In this document: piece by piece, positions 37,442 to 46,783 of the stretch
Layout of the letters: each line of letters begins with the position of its first letter
How positions within the stretch are numbered: the first letter of the stretch is position 1
Assembly (NCBI RefSeq): GCF_018129085.1
Contig: NZ_JAAGBB010000008.1
Location: 116,796-180,795 of the forward strand
Source of the DNA: Plastoroseomonas hellenica
GTDB taxonomy: Bacteria; Pseudomonadota; Alphaproteobacteria; Acetobacterales; Acetobacteraceae
Length of the DNA: 64,000 bases
Direction of reading: 5' to 3'
The notes under the pieces: generated by a model
The model's database searches: none
The model's input: only the letters and a program-made list of their open reading frames with translations
What the model was told of the DNA's origin: nothing
Translations under genes and position numbers: made by a program

Positions 37442-38212
37442 GGGATCTCGTCGGCGGGCGTGGACGGCGGCCCAGGAGGTGATATCAGAAGGGGACCTCA
37501 GCGCGGCGGCGCAGTTGGGCACCACTGGCCAACTGTGATTGGCATGCCGGCGCTCGACGGCGTCGTCGCGAGCGTGGCAGCCTCCGCGTCTAGATGGGCC
37601 CAGGCGCGCACTGCCCGCCGAGGGGCTGCCACACCTCGCGCTCAAGCCTCTCACCGCCATGTTTTTGTTTTCGCCGGAATCTGCCGGCCCAAGCATGAAC
37701 TGCCCGATGCTTTCCGCGTTAGACATGGACCGCCGCATTTGCAGCGGGCGTTGAGTGGTCTCCTCGGACGGGCACCCGCTGCAGGCACTTCGCTCTGCAG
37801 CGGGTGCTTCCGCGATTCGATCAGGGAGTGCGCGCGGCCTCCGCAGCCGACCTTCCAAGGGCCGCGTCGTGAGCAGCGGCTCCCCGGCCCAGGGGTGTGC
37901 GGTTGCGGATCCTGGAGAGCACCTGTGAGGCGGGCGACCGCGGATGCCTGCCTTTTCCGCTGGGAGGCAGGCGGCCGCGATACGTCGCGCAGACACTCGC
38001 ACCCGATCTCGTGTTGCTTTTGCAAATGCCACCCTGGAGCGCCTCGCGGCGGCCTGCCCTCCCGGTGCGGGTAGGGAACCACCGCGACACTCAGCCGGGC
38101 CACTGCCGGGGTTGGATGCTCGAGCTGGACACGCAAGTTTGGGTGCACGGTCCTTCGCCTGAAACCCGAGCGCTGCGTTGGACGTGCTTCTGACAATGAG
38201 AAGGGAATACCG
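37442..38212. other. intergenic with a long hairpin, no supported gene
   Basis: 771 bases. Apart from the inverted repeat at 37772-37807 nothing is recognisable. The sequence has chance frames only. Confidence 0.5.
37772..37807. repeat. 13-bp perfect inverted repeat (strong hairpin)
   Basis: GCACCCGCTGCAG (37772-37784) and CTGCAGCGGGTGC (37795-37807) are perfect complements around a 10-base loop. Such a GC-rich stem is terminator-like but has no T-run on either side. No intact gene ends next to it, so it may be the leftover terminator of a decayed gene. Confidence 0.7.
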
Positions 38213-38409
38213 ATGTCGAAAGCTCACCTTCCGCCTGTGCCGGCACAGAACCCTCGCAGCATGGCGTCGGTGCCTCGCCCAAGGAGAGCCTGAACCCAAA
38301 GCGGGCAAAGGCCACGGCGGAATCCCGAAACATCGATCCAACCAAGCAGGGCCAACAGGGCGGAGTGGCCCAGAACACGCATCATCCGGGCTATCAGCAG
38401 GATCGCTGA
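38213..38409 (+). pseudogene. small conserved-type protein gene, frameshifted
   Basis: A good ribosome site (AAGGGAATACCG) precedes the ATG at 38213. The first frame gives MSKAHLPPVPAQNPRS and then ends at TGA 38291. A second frame from about 38260 gives HGVGASPKESLNPKRAKATA, continuing to GVAQNTHHPGYQQDR and TGA at 38407. Small bacterial proteins with a PPVP start and a QNT-x-x-x-GYQQDR end are familiar, so the two halves belong together and a frame change lies near 38255-38275. Total 197 bases, not a multiple of three. Either a real mutation or a sequence error. Confidence 0.6.
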
Positions 38410-38900
38410 AGCCGCGGCCACACCACGAACGGTGAGGTGGCCGGTCCGGCCCCGACGGTAGAGCGCGCCGGGCATTGCAACCCAGCCGCGGTCAGGATCA
38501 CTGAGGCTCCAGTGCGCAGAGCTGTCGACGTGGGCTGCCGGGCTGCGGGAGAACGCTCGCGCTAGCGCCTGTCGGCCGCCTCGGCCTCGGATCGCCACCC
38601 ATGCCATTTCGCCGGCCCGTCGCTGCGCTGTCAGGAGTCTTGACGTCACGTCAGACGCGGCAGCAAGGGCCACGGTGCGAAGCTCGCCGCATGCGCGAGA
38701 CGCTACGCAGCGGCCCTTCATTGATGCGAGGCTGTTCGGGAGCGTCTTGGTCTCCTGGTGAGGGCCAATCCCTGCAGATCCGTCGCTCTTCAAATGAGCG
38801 CCTGGGACCGGCATCTCAGAAGTCGGGATGATGTGTACATGTGATCAACTTGACCTTGGCATTTTCCTGCCGGCCTCGTGGGATGCTGGTACGAAGGGAG
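38410..38900. other. intergenic, no supported gene
   Basis: Chance frames only. The antisense frame 38224-38814 is Arg-rich and starts without a ribosome site. Confidence 0.5.
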
Positions 38901-39173
38901 ATGCCGAATCGTTGCCCCACACCCTCGGAACTCGTTGGTACCTCCTCGACGAAAGCATCTCACGTCTTACGAGGGCTGATGGAATTGGGGGCTGAACCGG
39001 GCACTCGGTATCTTCTGTCCGACGTGATCCGCTCAATGCCCCATTACCCAGCATCTTCGATTGTCGAAGGCATCAAGCACGGTCTCTTGCTGGGATGGTG
39101 GGCGGTTGCGTCGCTCGGCCGGATCGAAATCACTCAGGCCGGCGCTGCTGGTCAGACCGCTGCAAGAACCTGA
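38901..39173 (+). CDS. small GWW-core protein, paralogue of the one at 45651
   Basis: A 90 aa protein not assignable to a family I know. Its core (PGTRYLLSDVIRSMPHYPAS, then IVEGIKHGLLLGWWAVASLG and RIEITQAG) aligns with the protein at 45651: G-x-R ... D-x-x-R-x-M-x-x-Y-x-A ... I-x-x-G-x-x-x-GWW ... G-x-I. The alternation of helical segments and a terminal beta hairpin suggests a winged-helix fold, which is inference. The start is uncertain: the ATG at 38901 is preceded too closely by GAAGGGAG, and the ATG at 38883 is an alternative. Confidence 0.55.
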   Translation: MPNRCPTPSELVGTSSTKASHVLRGLMELGAEPGTRYLLSDVIRSMPHYPASSIVEGIKHGLLLGWWAVASLGRIEITQAGAAGQTAART

Positions 39174-39413
39174 GGGCAGAGTTCGTTATCGGATTGGCGA
39201 ACGCCCGCCGCTGTTCGTCATGGTCATCATGCGTGACTTTGCCGGACGGGCGCTGAACGGTTGTCGAGGCACGCAGGCCCGAGTATCCGCAAGATCTCGG
39301 CGGCAGCCACAGCCGGCAGCGATCCAACGGGTCCATGCAGAGCAATCGAGCAACCGAACACGGGGATGGCTATGCGGACGCAGCGCCAGCCGCAGCGGAC
39401 CGGTGAACTGGCA

Positions 39414-39992
39414 CTATAATACCAACCTTCCCGCTATTTGCCTCAGCACCAACGGCTTCTCAAAGAGCGGCACGGACGCGTACCGGAGAGGGATCGTCGC
39501 ACGCGAATACCCTGTGATGAATATGTACGGCACCTTCCGCGCCGTCAGCTCGTCCGCAAGGCGATAGACATGCTCATCTTCGAGGTTGATATCCAACACG
39601 GCCCCGTCGACCTTCTCCGTCTCGAGCAGCTGAACTGCGGCCTCGACCGTGGCCGCCGGGCCGACAATCGTGGCGCCGGCCTCGGTGAGTGTCGCCGCGA
39701 CATCCTTCGCGATGAGATAGTCATCCTCCGCAACAAGCACACGCTTTCCGGCAATGCGGAACGGCGTCTCTGGTTCCGGCCTGGGATCGTCGCGCGACTC
39801 GTACCCTCGTGCACCGCCTTTCCGGCCGGCGGTCATGGCGAGGTCGCGATTGCGCGCAAAAGCGCGCTGCCCGGCTTCGACATTGCGGCCGCCGCGAGCG
39901 GAGAGCGCGCGGTGCTCGTCCGGTGACATCGCTGCGAACCCACGGCGCGACCGCGGCGTCACACGCCCCTCAGTTCCCTCAGGACGCTTCAT
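39414..39992 (-). CDS. KGG stress-motif protein fused to a receiver domain
   Basis: A 192 aa protein. Residues 17-60 carry the KGG/Con-10-like motifs of bacterial general stress proteins (RGFAAMSPDEHRALSARGGR, then RDLAMTAGRKGG). Residues 84-192 form a complete receiver: VAEDD pocket, phospho-acceptor D134 in AVLDINLED, FITGYS and FEKPLV. KGG proteins are normally small, disordered and linked to desiccation or stress; a fusion to a phospho-receiver is unusual. The receiver is most like the one encoded at 42492 beside the HWE kinase. The ATG at 39992 has AGGATCATTTGAAAT upstream. It is divergent from the HWE kinase gene. Confidence 0.85.
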   Translation of the reverse strand: MKRPEGTEGRVTPRSRRGFAAMSPDEHRALSARGGRNVEAGQRAFARNRDLAMTAGRKGGARGYESRDDPRPEPETPFRIAGKRVLVAEDDYLIAKDVAATLTEAGATIVGPAATVEAAVQLLETEKVDGAVLDINLEDEHVYRLADELTARKVPYIFITGYSRATIPLRYASVPLFEKPLVLRQIAGRLVL

Positions 39993-40539
39993 ATTTCAAA
40001 TGATCCTGCTTTCTCAGTCCAGGCTTGTTGCCAACTATAGTTATTGCGCCGTTTCAGACCGGGCGCCCTGCACGCTTCGCGGCGCAGCTAGAGCGGAGCT
40101 GCGGCCAAGCTCAAGCTGATGCCGATGCTGCATTCCCGCGCAGCAGTGTCTGGCCTCGATCCTCCGCTGCAGAAGCGCCAAGCGTGTGTCGTTCTTCCGC
40201 ACGGTGCGACCGCACGACAGTCCGGCCACTGCAGATCAAGAATAAGTGACGAGCTTGAGCGCGGTGTTGCGAAGGCACTGCGCGAGGCCAGCAGGCGGCG
40301 CGCAATCTGCAGCAGAGTAACCGCATCGTGGAGCCGCGATGGACCGGCAAGCGCGAAAGATTGCCCGCATTTGTGATCAATCCGAATTGGATCCAGTACG
40401 TTATGGCGGCTGCACCGCCTGGGGGGCGGGCCTCGGGGTCAGCGCCGGACTCTCAGGCCCGTCGCGGTGCCGGTCCAGAATGCGGGTTCCATTCCCGGCC
40501 ACGTCGCGATGACTCATGATCTGACGGAGTGCAGGTGAT
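39993..40539. other. intergenic between the KGG-receiver and HWE kinase genes
   Basis: A divergent promoter region of 547 bases. No gene is supported, and I found no convincing EcfG-type (GGAAC...CGTT) promoter. Confidence 0.45.
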
Positions 40540-42483
40540 GTGACGGAGTTCAGGAGCACTGGACGAGTTCTCCGGGACGCGAAGCAGCGGGAGGCCTTTC
40601 TGCTGAGGCTTAGTGACGCTCTTCGGTCGCTGGGAGACCCGTCGGCCATTCAATCGGCGGCGGCCAAGCTGCTTTGCCAGGCGCTCCGTCTCGACCGCGT
40701 CGGATACGGCGCAGTGGACACGGCCGGCGAGGTGATGTCGGTGGAAAGCGACTGGTCCGTGCGACGCTTGGCGCCCTGGGCTGGGGAGAGACGCCTATTG
40801 GAGACGTTCGGCAGGGGGCTGATCGATGCGCTCCGTTCCGGCGAAACCATCATCGTCAACGACTGTAGGAGCGACGCCCGAATAATCGAGGGCAGCTGCG
40901 CCGACGCTTGGGCCAGCGTCGGCACCCAGGCACTTCTCGCCGTGCCGCTCACGAAAGATAGTCGGCTATGCGCCATTCTTTATCTGCAATCGGCGCAGCC
41001 GCGCATGTGGACCGCGAGGGAGATTGCCCTCGCTGAAGAGGTCGCTGAACGGACCTGGGCCGTCGTCGAACGGGCAAGGGCAGAGGCTGCCTTGCGTGAG
41101 AGTGAGGAATTGCACCGCCTGATCCTCGAAAGCGCCCGAGACTATGCGATCTTCGTCATCGATGAATGCGGGGTTATCCGGACCTGGCCTGCCGGAGCCG
41201 AGGCGGTGTTCGGGTGGTCGGCTGCGGAAGCGGTCGGAGCCAATGCAGCGATTACGTTTACGCCCGAGGATCGCGCGGACGGCGCACCAGCGCAGGAGCT
41301 GGCCGAGGCGCGGGAGAATGGGTGCGCGCCGGACGTGCGCTGGCACATCCGAAAGGACGGCTCGCGCGTGTTCATTGACGGTTCGACGCGCGCCCTTCGA
41401 GACAGCATGGGAAAGCTCATCGGCTTCTTCAAAATCGGCCAGGACGTGACCGCCCAGAGGGAAGCGGAGCGAGCCGTGCGGGCGAGCGAAGAGGGGCTAC
41501 GGAGCGCATTGAAAGTCGGCCAGCTTGCGACCTGGGACTGGGATCTGTGCACCGGGGAGACAGTCTGGTCTGATGAGTATTACCGGATGCACGGCTACGA
41601 CGTCGGAGAGGTAACGCCGAGCTACGGCGCCTGGATCTCTCGCGTTCATCCCGCGGACCGTAAGGAGACGGAGAGGAGGCTCAGGGAGGCGCGGACTCGA
41701 GGGCAAGAGTATGCAAATGAGTACCGCGCGCTTCACCCTGACGGAAGCGTCCGCTGGCTGACCGCGCGCGGGCGCTTCTTCTACGACGAGGGTGGCGCGC
41801 CCACTCGCATGGTCGGTGCCATGTCTGACGTGACCGAGCGACGTGAATGGGAAGAACGGCAGAAGATCCTGGTGGCGGAGCTGCAGCACCGCACCCGTAA
41901 TCTCCTCGCCGTGGTTCGCTCCATTGCAAACGACACGATGGCAGAGACTTCGGCACCAATCCTGTTCCGGGAGCGCCTGTCCGCTCGGCTTACGGCACTC
42001 TCCCGGGTCCAGAGCTTGCTGTCACGGGCAGCGGGGGAGCCGATCACCATTGGCGCTCTGGTCAGGATGGAACTGGAGGCACTGGGCGCGGACGACGCGC
42101 CGGGCACGGTTGCCGTGAGCGGTCCGGATGTCCCGCTCCGCAGCTCATTGGTGCAGACGCTTGCACTCGCCGTGCACGAGCTTGCGACGAACGCGCGCAA
42201 ATACGGCGCGCTGGCAACTGCGGAGGGGCGGCTCCGAGTGGCCTGGAGCACGACGGACCAAGGGCAGGACAGTCCCAGGCTAGCATTCGAGTGGATGGAG
42301 ACCGGAATCGATGGCCGCGGCGTGGCGGACGGGCGTGCACGCATGGGCTACGGGCGCGAGCTGATCGAGCACGCCTTGCCATACACCTTGCATGCGCAAA
42401 CCAGCTTCGAGCTAAGCGAGCATCAATTGCGTTGCACGATTGTCCTGCCCCTGGGCCGCCGCGAAGAGCAGGAAGCGGCTTGA
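40540..42483 (+). CDS. GAF-PAS-PAS HWE-family sensor histidine kinase
   Basis: A 647 aa soluble kinase. GAF domain about residues 10-180, PAS about 190-305, a second PAS with PAC about 315-430, then the HWE-type kinase domain. The phospho-acceptor is H450 in LVAELQHRTRNLLAVVRSIA, the N-box is HELATNARKYGAL, and the family's W-x-E appears in FEWMETG, with the GRELIEHALPY ending. HWE kinases are common in alphaproteobacteria, often for light or general stress signals. GAF and PAS suggest a small ligand or cofactor. The start is a GTG at 40540 with GCAGGTGAT in front. A receiver gene follows after 8 bases. Confidence 0.93.
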   Translation: MTEFRSTGRVLRDAKQREAFLLRLSDALRSLGDPSAIQSAAAKLLCQALRLDRVGYGAVDTAGEVMSVESDWSVRRLAPWAGERRLLETFGRGLIDALRSGETIIVNDCRSDARIIEGSCADAWASVGTQALLAVPLTKDSRLCAILYLQSAQPRMWTAREIALAEEVAERTWAVVERARAEAALRESEELHRLILESARDYAIFVIDECGVIRTWPAGAEAVFGWSAAEAVGANAAITFTPEDRADGAPAQELAEARENGCAPDVRWHIRKDGSRVFIDGSTRALRDSMGKLIGFFKIGQDVTAQREAERAVRASEEGLRSALKVGQLATWDWDLCTGETVWSDEYYRMHGYDVGEVTPSYGAWISRVHPADRKETERRLREARTRGQEYANEYRALHPDGSVRWLTARGRFFYDEGGAPTRMVGAMSDVTERREWEERQKILVAELQHRTRNLLAVVRSIANDTMAETSAPILFRERLSARLTALSRVQSLLSRAAGEPITIGALVRMELEALGADDAPGTVAVSGPDVPLRSSLVQTLALAVHELATNARKYGALATAEGRLRVAWSTTDQGQDSPRLAFEWMETGIDGRGVADGRARMGYGRELIEHALPYTLHAQTSFELSEHQLRCTIVLPLGRREEQEAA

Positions 42484-42491
42484 GGTGAAAC

Positions 42492-42971
42492 ATGGAATGG
42501 ACGTGGCGCCACAACCATGGCCAGCGCGGAGCGGGATCTGCGGCGGAGAGCAATGCTCCCGATGCCGCCCGACCGGTACGGTCACTTTCGGGGGCATCGA
42601 GGGATGAGTTGCAGCCGGTGGTCGAACTCGCGGGGCGGCATGTGCTCATCGTCGAAGACGAATATCTGATCGCGCAGGAGATGGTCGGCCTGTTCAGAGC
42701 GGCGGGTGCAGAGGTCGTCGGGCCCGTTGCGACGGTGCAGGGTGCTCTGGAGCTCGTGGAGAAGGCTGAGCGCCTCGATGGCGCAGTGATCGACATCAAC
42801 CTGCGCGGCGAAATGGCTTATCCGGTTGCCGATGCGCTGGTAAAGCGTGGTGTGCCGGTCGTCTTCGCTACGGGGTACGACGTGAACGCTCTGCCGGCCC
42901 GCTACGACGGCCTGCCCGCCTGCGAGAAGCCCGTCGACGTGCGGCGGGTCGCGCGCGCGTTGTTCGGTTGA
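42492..42971 (+). CDS. receiver partner of the HWE kinase
   Basis: A 159 aa protein with a 48-residue polar leader followed by a receiver: VEDEYLIAQEM pocket, phospho-acceptor D101 in AVIDINLRGE, FATGYD, CEKPVD. No output domain. It starts 8 bases after the HWE kinase stop, so the pair is an operon and a cognate pair is likely. It is strongly similar in pattern to the receivers at 13614, 39414 and 47146. Confidence 0.9.
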   Translation: MEWTWRHNHGQRGAGSAAESNAPDAARPVRSLSGASRDELQPVVELAGRHVLIVEDEYLIAQEMVGLFRAAGAEVVGPVATVQGALELVEKAERLDGAVIDINLRGEMAYPVADALVKRGVPVVFATGYDVNALPARYDGLPACEKPVDVRRVARALFG

Positions 42972-43095
42972 GGCTTTGGTTTTCGGCGGTGCAGTCGGTC
43001 GGTTTCGGTGGTCACCGGCTTTCTGGTGGCGCGACCAGCGCTCTCGTCGGGTCAGGGCTGGACGCTCAGCTGCCACGGGGGTTCGGCCCGCGGGA

Positions 43096-44667
43096 TCAGG
43101 CGGCCTGGAGATGCAGCTCAATAGCGCTGACCGACGCCGCCGGAAATAGCCACTGCGGCGATGGGACAATCGACAGCGATTTCTCCACCGGCGCAAAGAC
43201 GTCCGGCTCCTCGGGGGTGACCGCCTGCCGCAAACGATCCGGGGCGATCTCCAGAACGCGACCGCCGGCGACACGCCGTCCGTCTACCGCGATCGTTCCG
43301 CGGATGGCATTGGCGTCGCTGAGATTTGCGACATGCAGGAAGATCGTGTCGCCACTGCGACTGGCGGCGATGTCCAGATCAGATGGTGCGGTGGTCACGG
43401 ATACCGCGCGCTCGCCGTTGTGCCGTTGAAACAGGCGCATCACCGATCCGACGGGCATGAGATAGCTCCGACCTCCAGGAACTGGCAGCCGCACGGCGAC
43501 GACGCTCCACCGCGTGCCCATGAAGTCTGCGGCGGTCGCGATGCGCACTGTGCGACCATGCCTCTGGTAGATGTTGAGCATGCGGGCGTGGTAAGCCCCG
43601 CTGAGCCATTCCTCCAGGATCGGGTTCGCATTGTGCGGCGTCAGGCTTAGATGCCCCTCAGTGACCGCAATCGCCGTGGCGGGGCTTTCCGCGGCGATCA
43701 CGCTCTCCACCTCAGCAAGCCGCTCCTCCGTGCCAGCCGCGATGTCCATGAGCTCCGACCATGCTTGGCCCGGCGCGTCTTGGTAGCGGCGCCCGTGGAG
43801 CACTGAGTCGGATCGTGTCGGGAGTTGCTGCATCATATGAATCGCGAGGTAGTCCAGATGCTCGCCCGCCTGCCGCAGCATGTCCCTGGCCCAGAGAGAG
43901 GGGTCCGCGGCACGGCCGCGATCGCCCCAAGCGATCACTTTGATGGAGGGGTCACGCACCCGCATGGCCCGTGCGAACGCAGCGGTGTGGCCGATCGCCT
44001 CCGACTTCGAGAATCCGTTCTCGCCATACGACGTCTCATTTCCAAGCTGCCACAGCTTCACGTCGAACGGGGCTTGCTGCCCGTGCGCACGTCGCGCGCG
44101 GTTATCCGGATCGTTGCAATATGAGACCCAATCAGCCGCTTCACCCGCGTCGGCGGTGCGATCACCGGTGCTCGTGTGTCGGAAGCGAACATGCCCGTCC
44201 GAGAGGAAATTGACCGTGAAGATCGGGTCGGCTCTCACCTGCCGGCAGAGGGCGACAAGCTCGGCAGTGCCCACGCGATTGGTTTCCCAACCGCCCCACT
44301 GGTAGTTTCGCATGGGCTGCCGCGCGTGCAGCGGGCCAATCCCTTCGCGCCAGCGGTAGTAGCGGCTCATCAGCCCACCCCACCGGATGGCACCGGGCGC
44401 GAGATCACCGACAATCTCCACGAAATCCTGGCGCCAAGTGTCGGCGTCATCATCCCAGGCCGCCGCGACGGCGCTATCAGTCGCGCCCAGCGCTTCCATG
44501 AACTGCATCGATAGGTGGGGAGAAATTAGATGGAGCGGCGCGGGATCGATGGAGATCAGACCTGGCGGGGTCTGCCTCGGCAGCGCTGGCACCTGTGACC
44601 TTCCTGGCCGGGGTACGACAAGGGCGGCGGCATTGGCTGCGAGGATGGCTCGGCGCGTTGAATGCAT
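43096..44667 (-). CDS. GH51-like alpha-L-arabinofuranosidase
   Basis: A 523 aa exported glycoside hydrolase. The start MHSTRRAILAANAAALVV carries a twin-arginine-like signal. The body is a TIM barrel with the acid/base in KLWQLGNETSYGENG (the conserved GNE) and a probable nucleophile in AIAVTEGHLSL, followed by a C-terminal beta domain (SVMRLFQRHNGERAVSV onward) as in GH51 enzymes. The specificity is inferred from this architecture; related arabinan or galactofuranose-acting enzymes remain possible, which is interesting with a UDP-galactofuranose synthase nearby. The ATG at 44667 is preceded by a weak ribosome site; it was chosen for the signal peptide over the open frame up to 44802. Convergent with the HWE kinase operon. 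Confidence 0.8.
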   Translation of the reverse strand: MHSTRRAILAANAAALVVPRPGRSQVPALPRQTPPGLISIDPAPLHLISPHLSMQFMEALGATDSAVAAAWDDDADTWRQDFVEIVGDLAPGAIRWGGLMSRYYRWREGIGPLHARQPMRNYQWGGWETNRVGTAELVALCRQVRADPIFTVNFLSDGHVRFRHTSTGDRTADAGEAADWVSYCNDPDNRARRAHGQQAPFDVKLWQLGNETSYGENGFSKSEAIGHTAAFARAMRVRDPSIKVIAWGDRGRAADPSLWARDMLRQAGEHLDYLAIHMMQQLPTRSDSVLHGRRYQDAPGQAWSELMDIAAGTEERLAEVESVIAAESPATAIAVTEGHLSLTPHNANPILEEWLSGAYHARMLNIYQRHGRTVRIATAADFMGTRWSVVAVRLPVPGGRSYLMPVGSVMRLFQRHNGERAVSVTTAPSDLDIAASRSGDTIFLHVANLSDANAIRGTIAVDGRRVAGGRVLEIAPDRLRQAVTPEEPDVFAPVEKSLSIVPSPQWLFPAASVSAIELHLQAA

Positions 44668-44853
44668 GGCTTGGCCCAGCGTACGGGACGGCAGAGAAAC
44701 GCCCGTCGAGAGCCGAAGTTCAGCTCCCGTCGGCGCGTGGCCGAGCGATCGCTCGGCAGGGCGCTCGGCCTGCGGCTCAGGCAAGCAGGCCACGGCAGGC
44801 ATCTGCGCGGTTGCCGTCAGCCTCGCCCGTCATCCGGCGCAGGCGCTCCAGCC

Positions 44854-45075
44854 TCAGTGACTGCTCTGGGCCTGTCCGTACCAGGGCAACCGCGTGTCCG
44901 ACGACTCTGCGACACGCCTGCGAAACTCCGCGTCCGCCGCCGGAAGCTCCGCAAAAATCGCATCCGACCCCGCATCGGCAGGACCACGGATGAGGAAGCC
45001 CTGTTTGTCGGGCGCACTGAGGGCCCATAGCTCGACGCCCGAATATCGGCGCTGGAGGCATCTTTGTGTCGGCAT
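44854..45075 (-). CDS. small protein, unknown
   Basis: A 73 aa protein with a very strong ribosome site (AGGAGGACATTG) before the ATG at 45075. The sequence is protein-like: RRYSGVELWALSAPDKQGFL, IRGPADAGSDAIFAELPAAD, then a charged helix. No cysteine or motif suggests a function. It is a single gene upstream of the GH51-like enzyme on the same strand. Confidence 0.65.
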   Translation of the reverse strand: MPTQRCLQRRYSGVELWALSAPDKQGFLIRGPADAGSDAIFAELPAADAEFRRRVAESSDTRLPWYGQAQSSH

Positions 45076-45650
45076 CAATGTCCTCCTCTCGTCACTGCTC
45101 AGGTGAGAGTATCAGGCCGTGCTGGGAGTTGTGTGGATACGCTCCAGCTACTCCGCATGAACTGACGAAATGCACCACGCTGCGCGGCGCCGGCCACTCG
45201 TTGGAGTGCCAATCGCCTTCCGCGGCGTCCAATAATGTCCAGACGGAGGGCATTGCTCGTCTGGTCCAAGGCCAGGAGAGTCCAATGCCCCGACGCTCAT
45301 CCGCACCTTCCTGTCGAGACGAGCCGCTGCAAGCACCCTGCACCGGTTCATCGGTCTCGCTGTCGCGGCGGGGGAAAAAGTCACGCCGGCGCTATGTGCG
45401 CCGATCGCAAGCGACGCGGGACGGTCTCTGTGCCGGTCTGGAGGATGACCTGGCCGCCTTGGATGGTCCGGCATGATGGCTGCGACACCTGGCGCGATGC
45501 GGGTCGGAACTCCCGCTGTGGTCGGGTGCTGGACCGCGCGCCGCCTCGCTACGCTCAAGCTTCTGTCGGGCTTCGTGTCAGGCTCGAGCACGACCGGCGC
45601 TTGCGGTGCCGACGGATTCCGGCTCGGGTCTACTGCGTAGGAGAGCTCAC
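45076..45650. other. intergenic, no supported gene
   Basis: 575 bases with overlapping chance frames on both strands, none with a good start signal. It contains the divergent promoters for 44854-45075 and 45651-45950. Confidence 0.45.
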
Positions 45651-45950
45651 ATGCCGCGGACCAGCCGCATCGACGTGGATGTCGGAACAGCGATCCAGGT
45701 TCGCCAACACCTGGCCGTCCTGAATCTCGAAAACGGCGATCGGATCGCGGTCCACGATCTCTTGCGCGCGCTCATGCTCTATGATGCACGCGATGTAATG
45801 CAGGTCATCAATGACGGTGTAGCCCGGGGCTGGTGGCGCTGGGGGCCGACCGGAACCATCGTGATGGCCGCCGATCCGCTCCCGCCTGGAGCCTCAGGTG
45901 CGCTGGACGGCGCTGGCGCCTGGTGTCAGGTGAACGCGGACGCCGGGTGA
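45651..45950 (+). CDS. small GWW-core protein, paralogue of the one at 38901
   Basis: A 99 aa protein with a clear ribosome site (GGAGAGCTCAC) before the ATG. It shares a core with the protein at 38901: GDRIAVHDLLRALMLYDARD, then VMQVINDGVARGWWRWGPTG, then TIVMAADP. Two helices, a recognition-like helix and the GWW...G-x-I hairpin would fit a winged-helix module, but no family is recognised. Both copies are single genes near signalling genes. The C-terminal tail is Gly/Ala-rich. Confidence 0.7.
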   Translation: MPRTSRIDVDVGTAIQVRQHLAVLNLENGDRIAVHDLLRALMLYDARDVMQVINDGVARGWWRWGPTGTIVMAADPLPPGASGALDGAGAWCQVNADAG

Positions 45951-46219
45951 GGCCTGACGGTCGCCGGCGGCTGCGTGCGGCGCGCTCCGCCGAGCAGCGT
46001 CTGGCACGGGCCATCCCGCAGCTTCGTAGCAGCTGCCTCGGCGCTCGGGTATCGGCGGCCCGTTCGACCGCTGATGCATGATCGGGAAGACGAACTCCTG
46101 CCAGGGCGGTGACCGATCACCCTCAAGGTCGGCACAGAAGCGTGTCGGCGCTGCGTGCCTTCGCGCGACGCTGTGGCGCGTTCCAGCGATGTCACGATTT
46201 ACAGGCGAGGAACTGCACC

Positions 46220-46783
46220 ATGATGAACCGCCGATTCCTGTCCGCCGGCGCCGCAGCTGCCGCTGTTTCGCTTGTCCGGCCCGCCGAAGCACAGAGCCCC
46301 TCTCCGTCGCGAGCGCAGGCACCGTCTCAGCCCCGCCCACAGTCCCCCGCCACACCAGGTTCACTCTCCTCGGCTCGAGAGATGGCCCTCTCCGCTGGCG
46401 CCTTCTCGATGCAGAGCAGCGAGCTGGCGAAAACCCGTGCGACATCGCCAGCCCTGAAGCAGTTCGCCGAGCTCGAAAGCGAGGAGCAGCGGGCGGTGAT
46501 GCAGGCGCTGCAGATTGTGGGCGTCCCGCTGCCCAGTGCCGTCCAGCTCCCCGCTGAGAAAGCGGAGATGCTGCGGCGGCTGCAGGCCGCCAGCGGTGCC
46601 GAATTCGATCGGATGTATTTGGCTGGGCAGGTGGCCGGACATCAGGAACTGCTGCAGTTGCATATCGCCGCCGCTGGGAATTCGCCGACGCCGGGCGAGC
46701 GTGCGATCTCGACGGTCGCGGTTCCAGCAATCCGCTCTCACATGGCGTGGCTGCAGGGCGTACAGGCCCAGATGCGCGGCTAA
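46220..46783 (+). CDS. DUF4142 exported protein
   Basis: A 187 aa secreted protein. A twin-arginine-like start (MMNRRFLSAGAAAAAVSLVR) is followed by a Ser/Pro/Gln-rich linker and then a four-helix, ferritin-like DUF4142 domain (LSAGAFSMQSSELAKTRATS, LKQFAELESEEQRAV, EFDRMYLAGQVAGHQELLQL, IRSHMAWLQGVQAQM). The function is not established; the family is common in stress regions of alphaproteobacteria. The start at 46220 was chosen for GCGAGGAACTGCACC and the signal peptide. Confidence 0.85.
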   Translation: MMNRRFLSAGAAAAAVSLVRPAEAQSPSPSRAQAPSQPRPQSPATPGSLSSAREMALSAGAFSMQSSELAKTRATSPALKQFAELESEEQRAVMQALQIVGVPLPSAVQLPAEKAEMLRRLQAASGAEFDRMYLAGQVAGHQELLQLHIAAAGNSPTPGERAISTVAVPAIRSHMAWLQGVQAQMRG

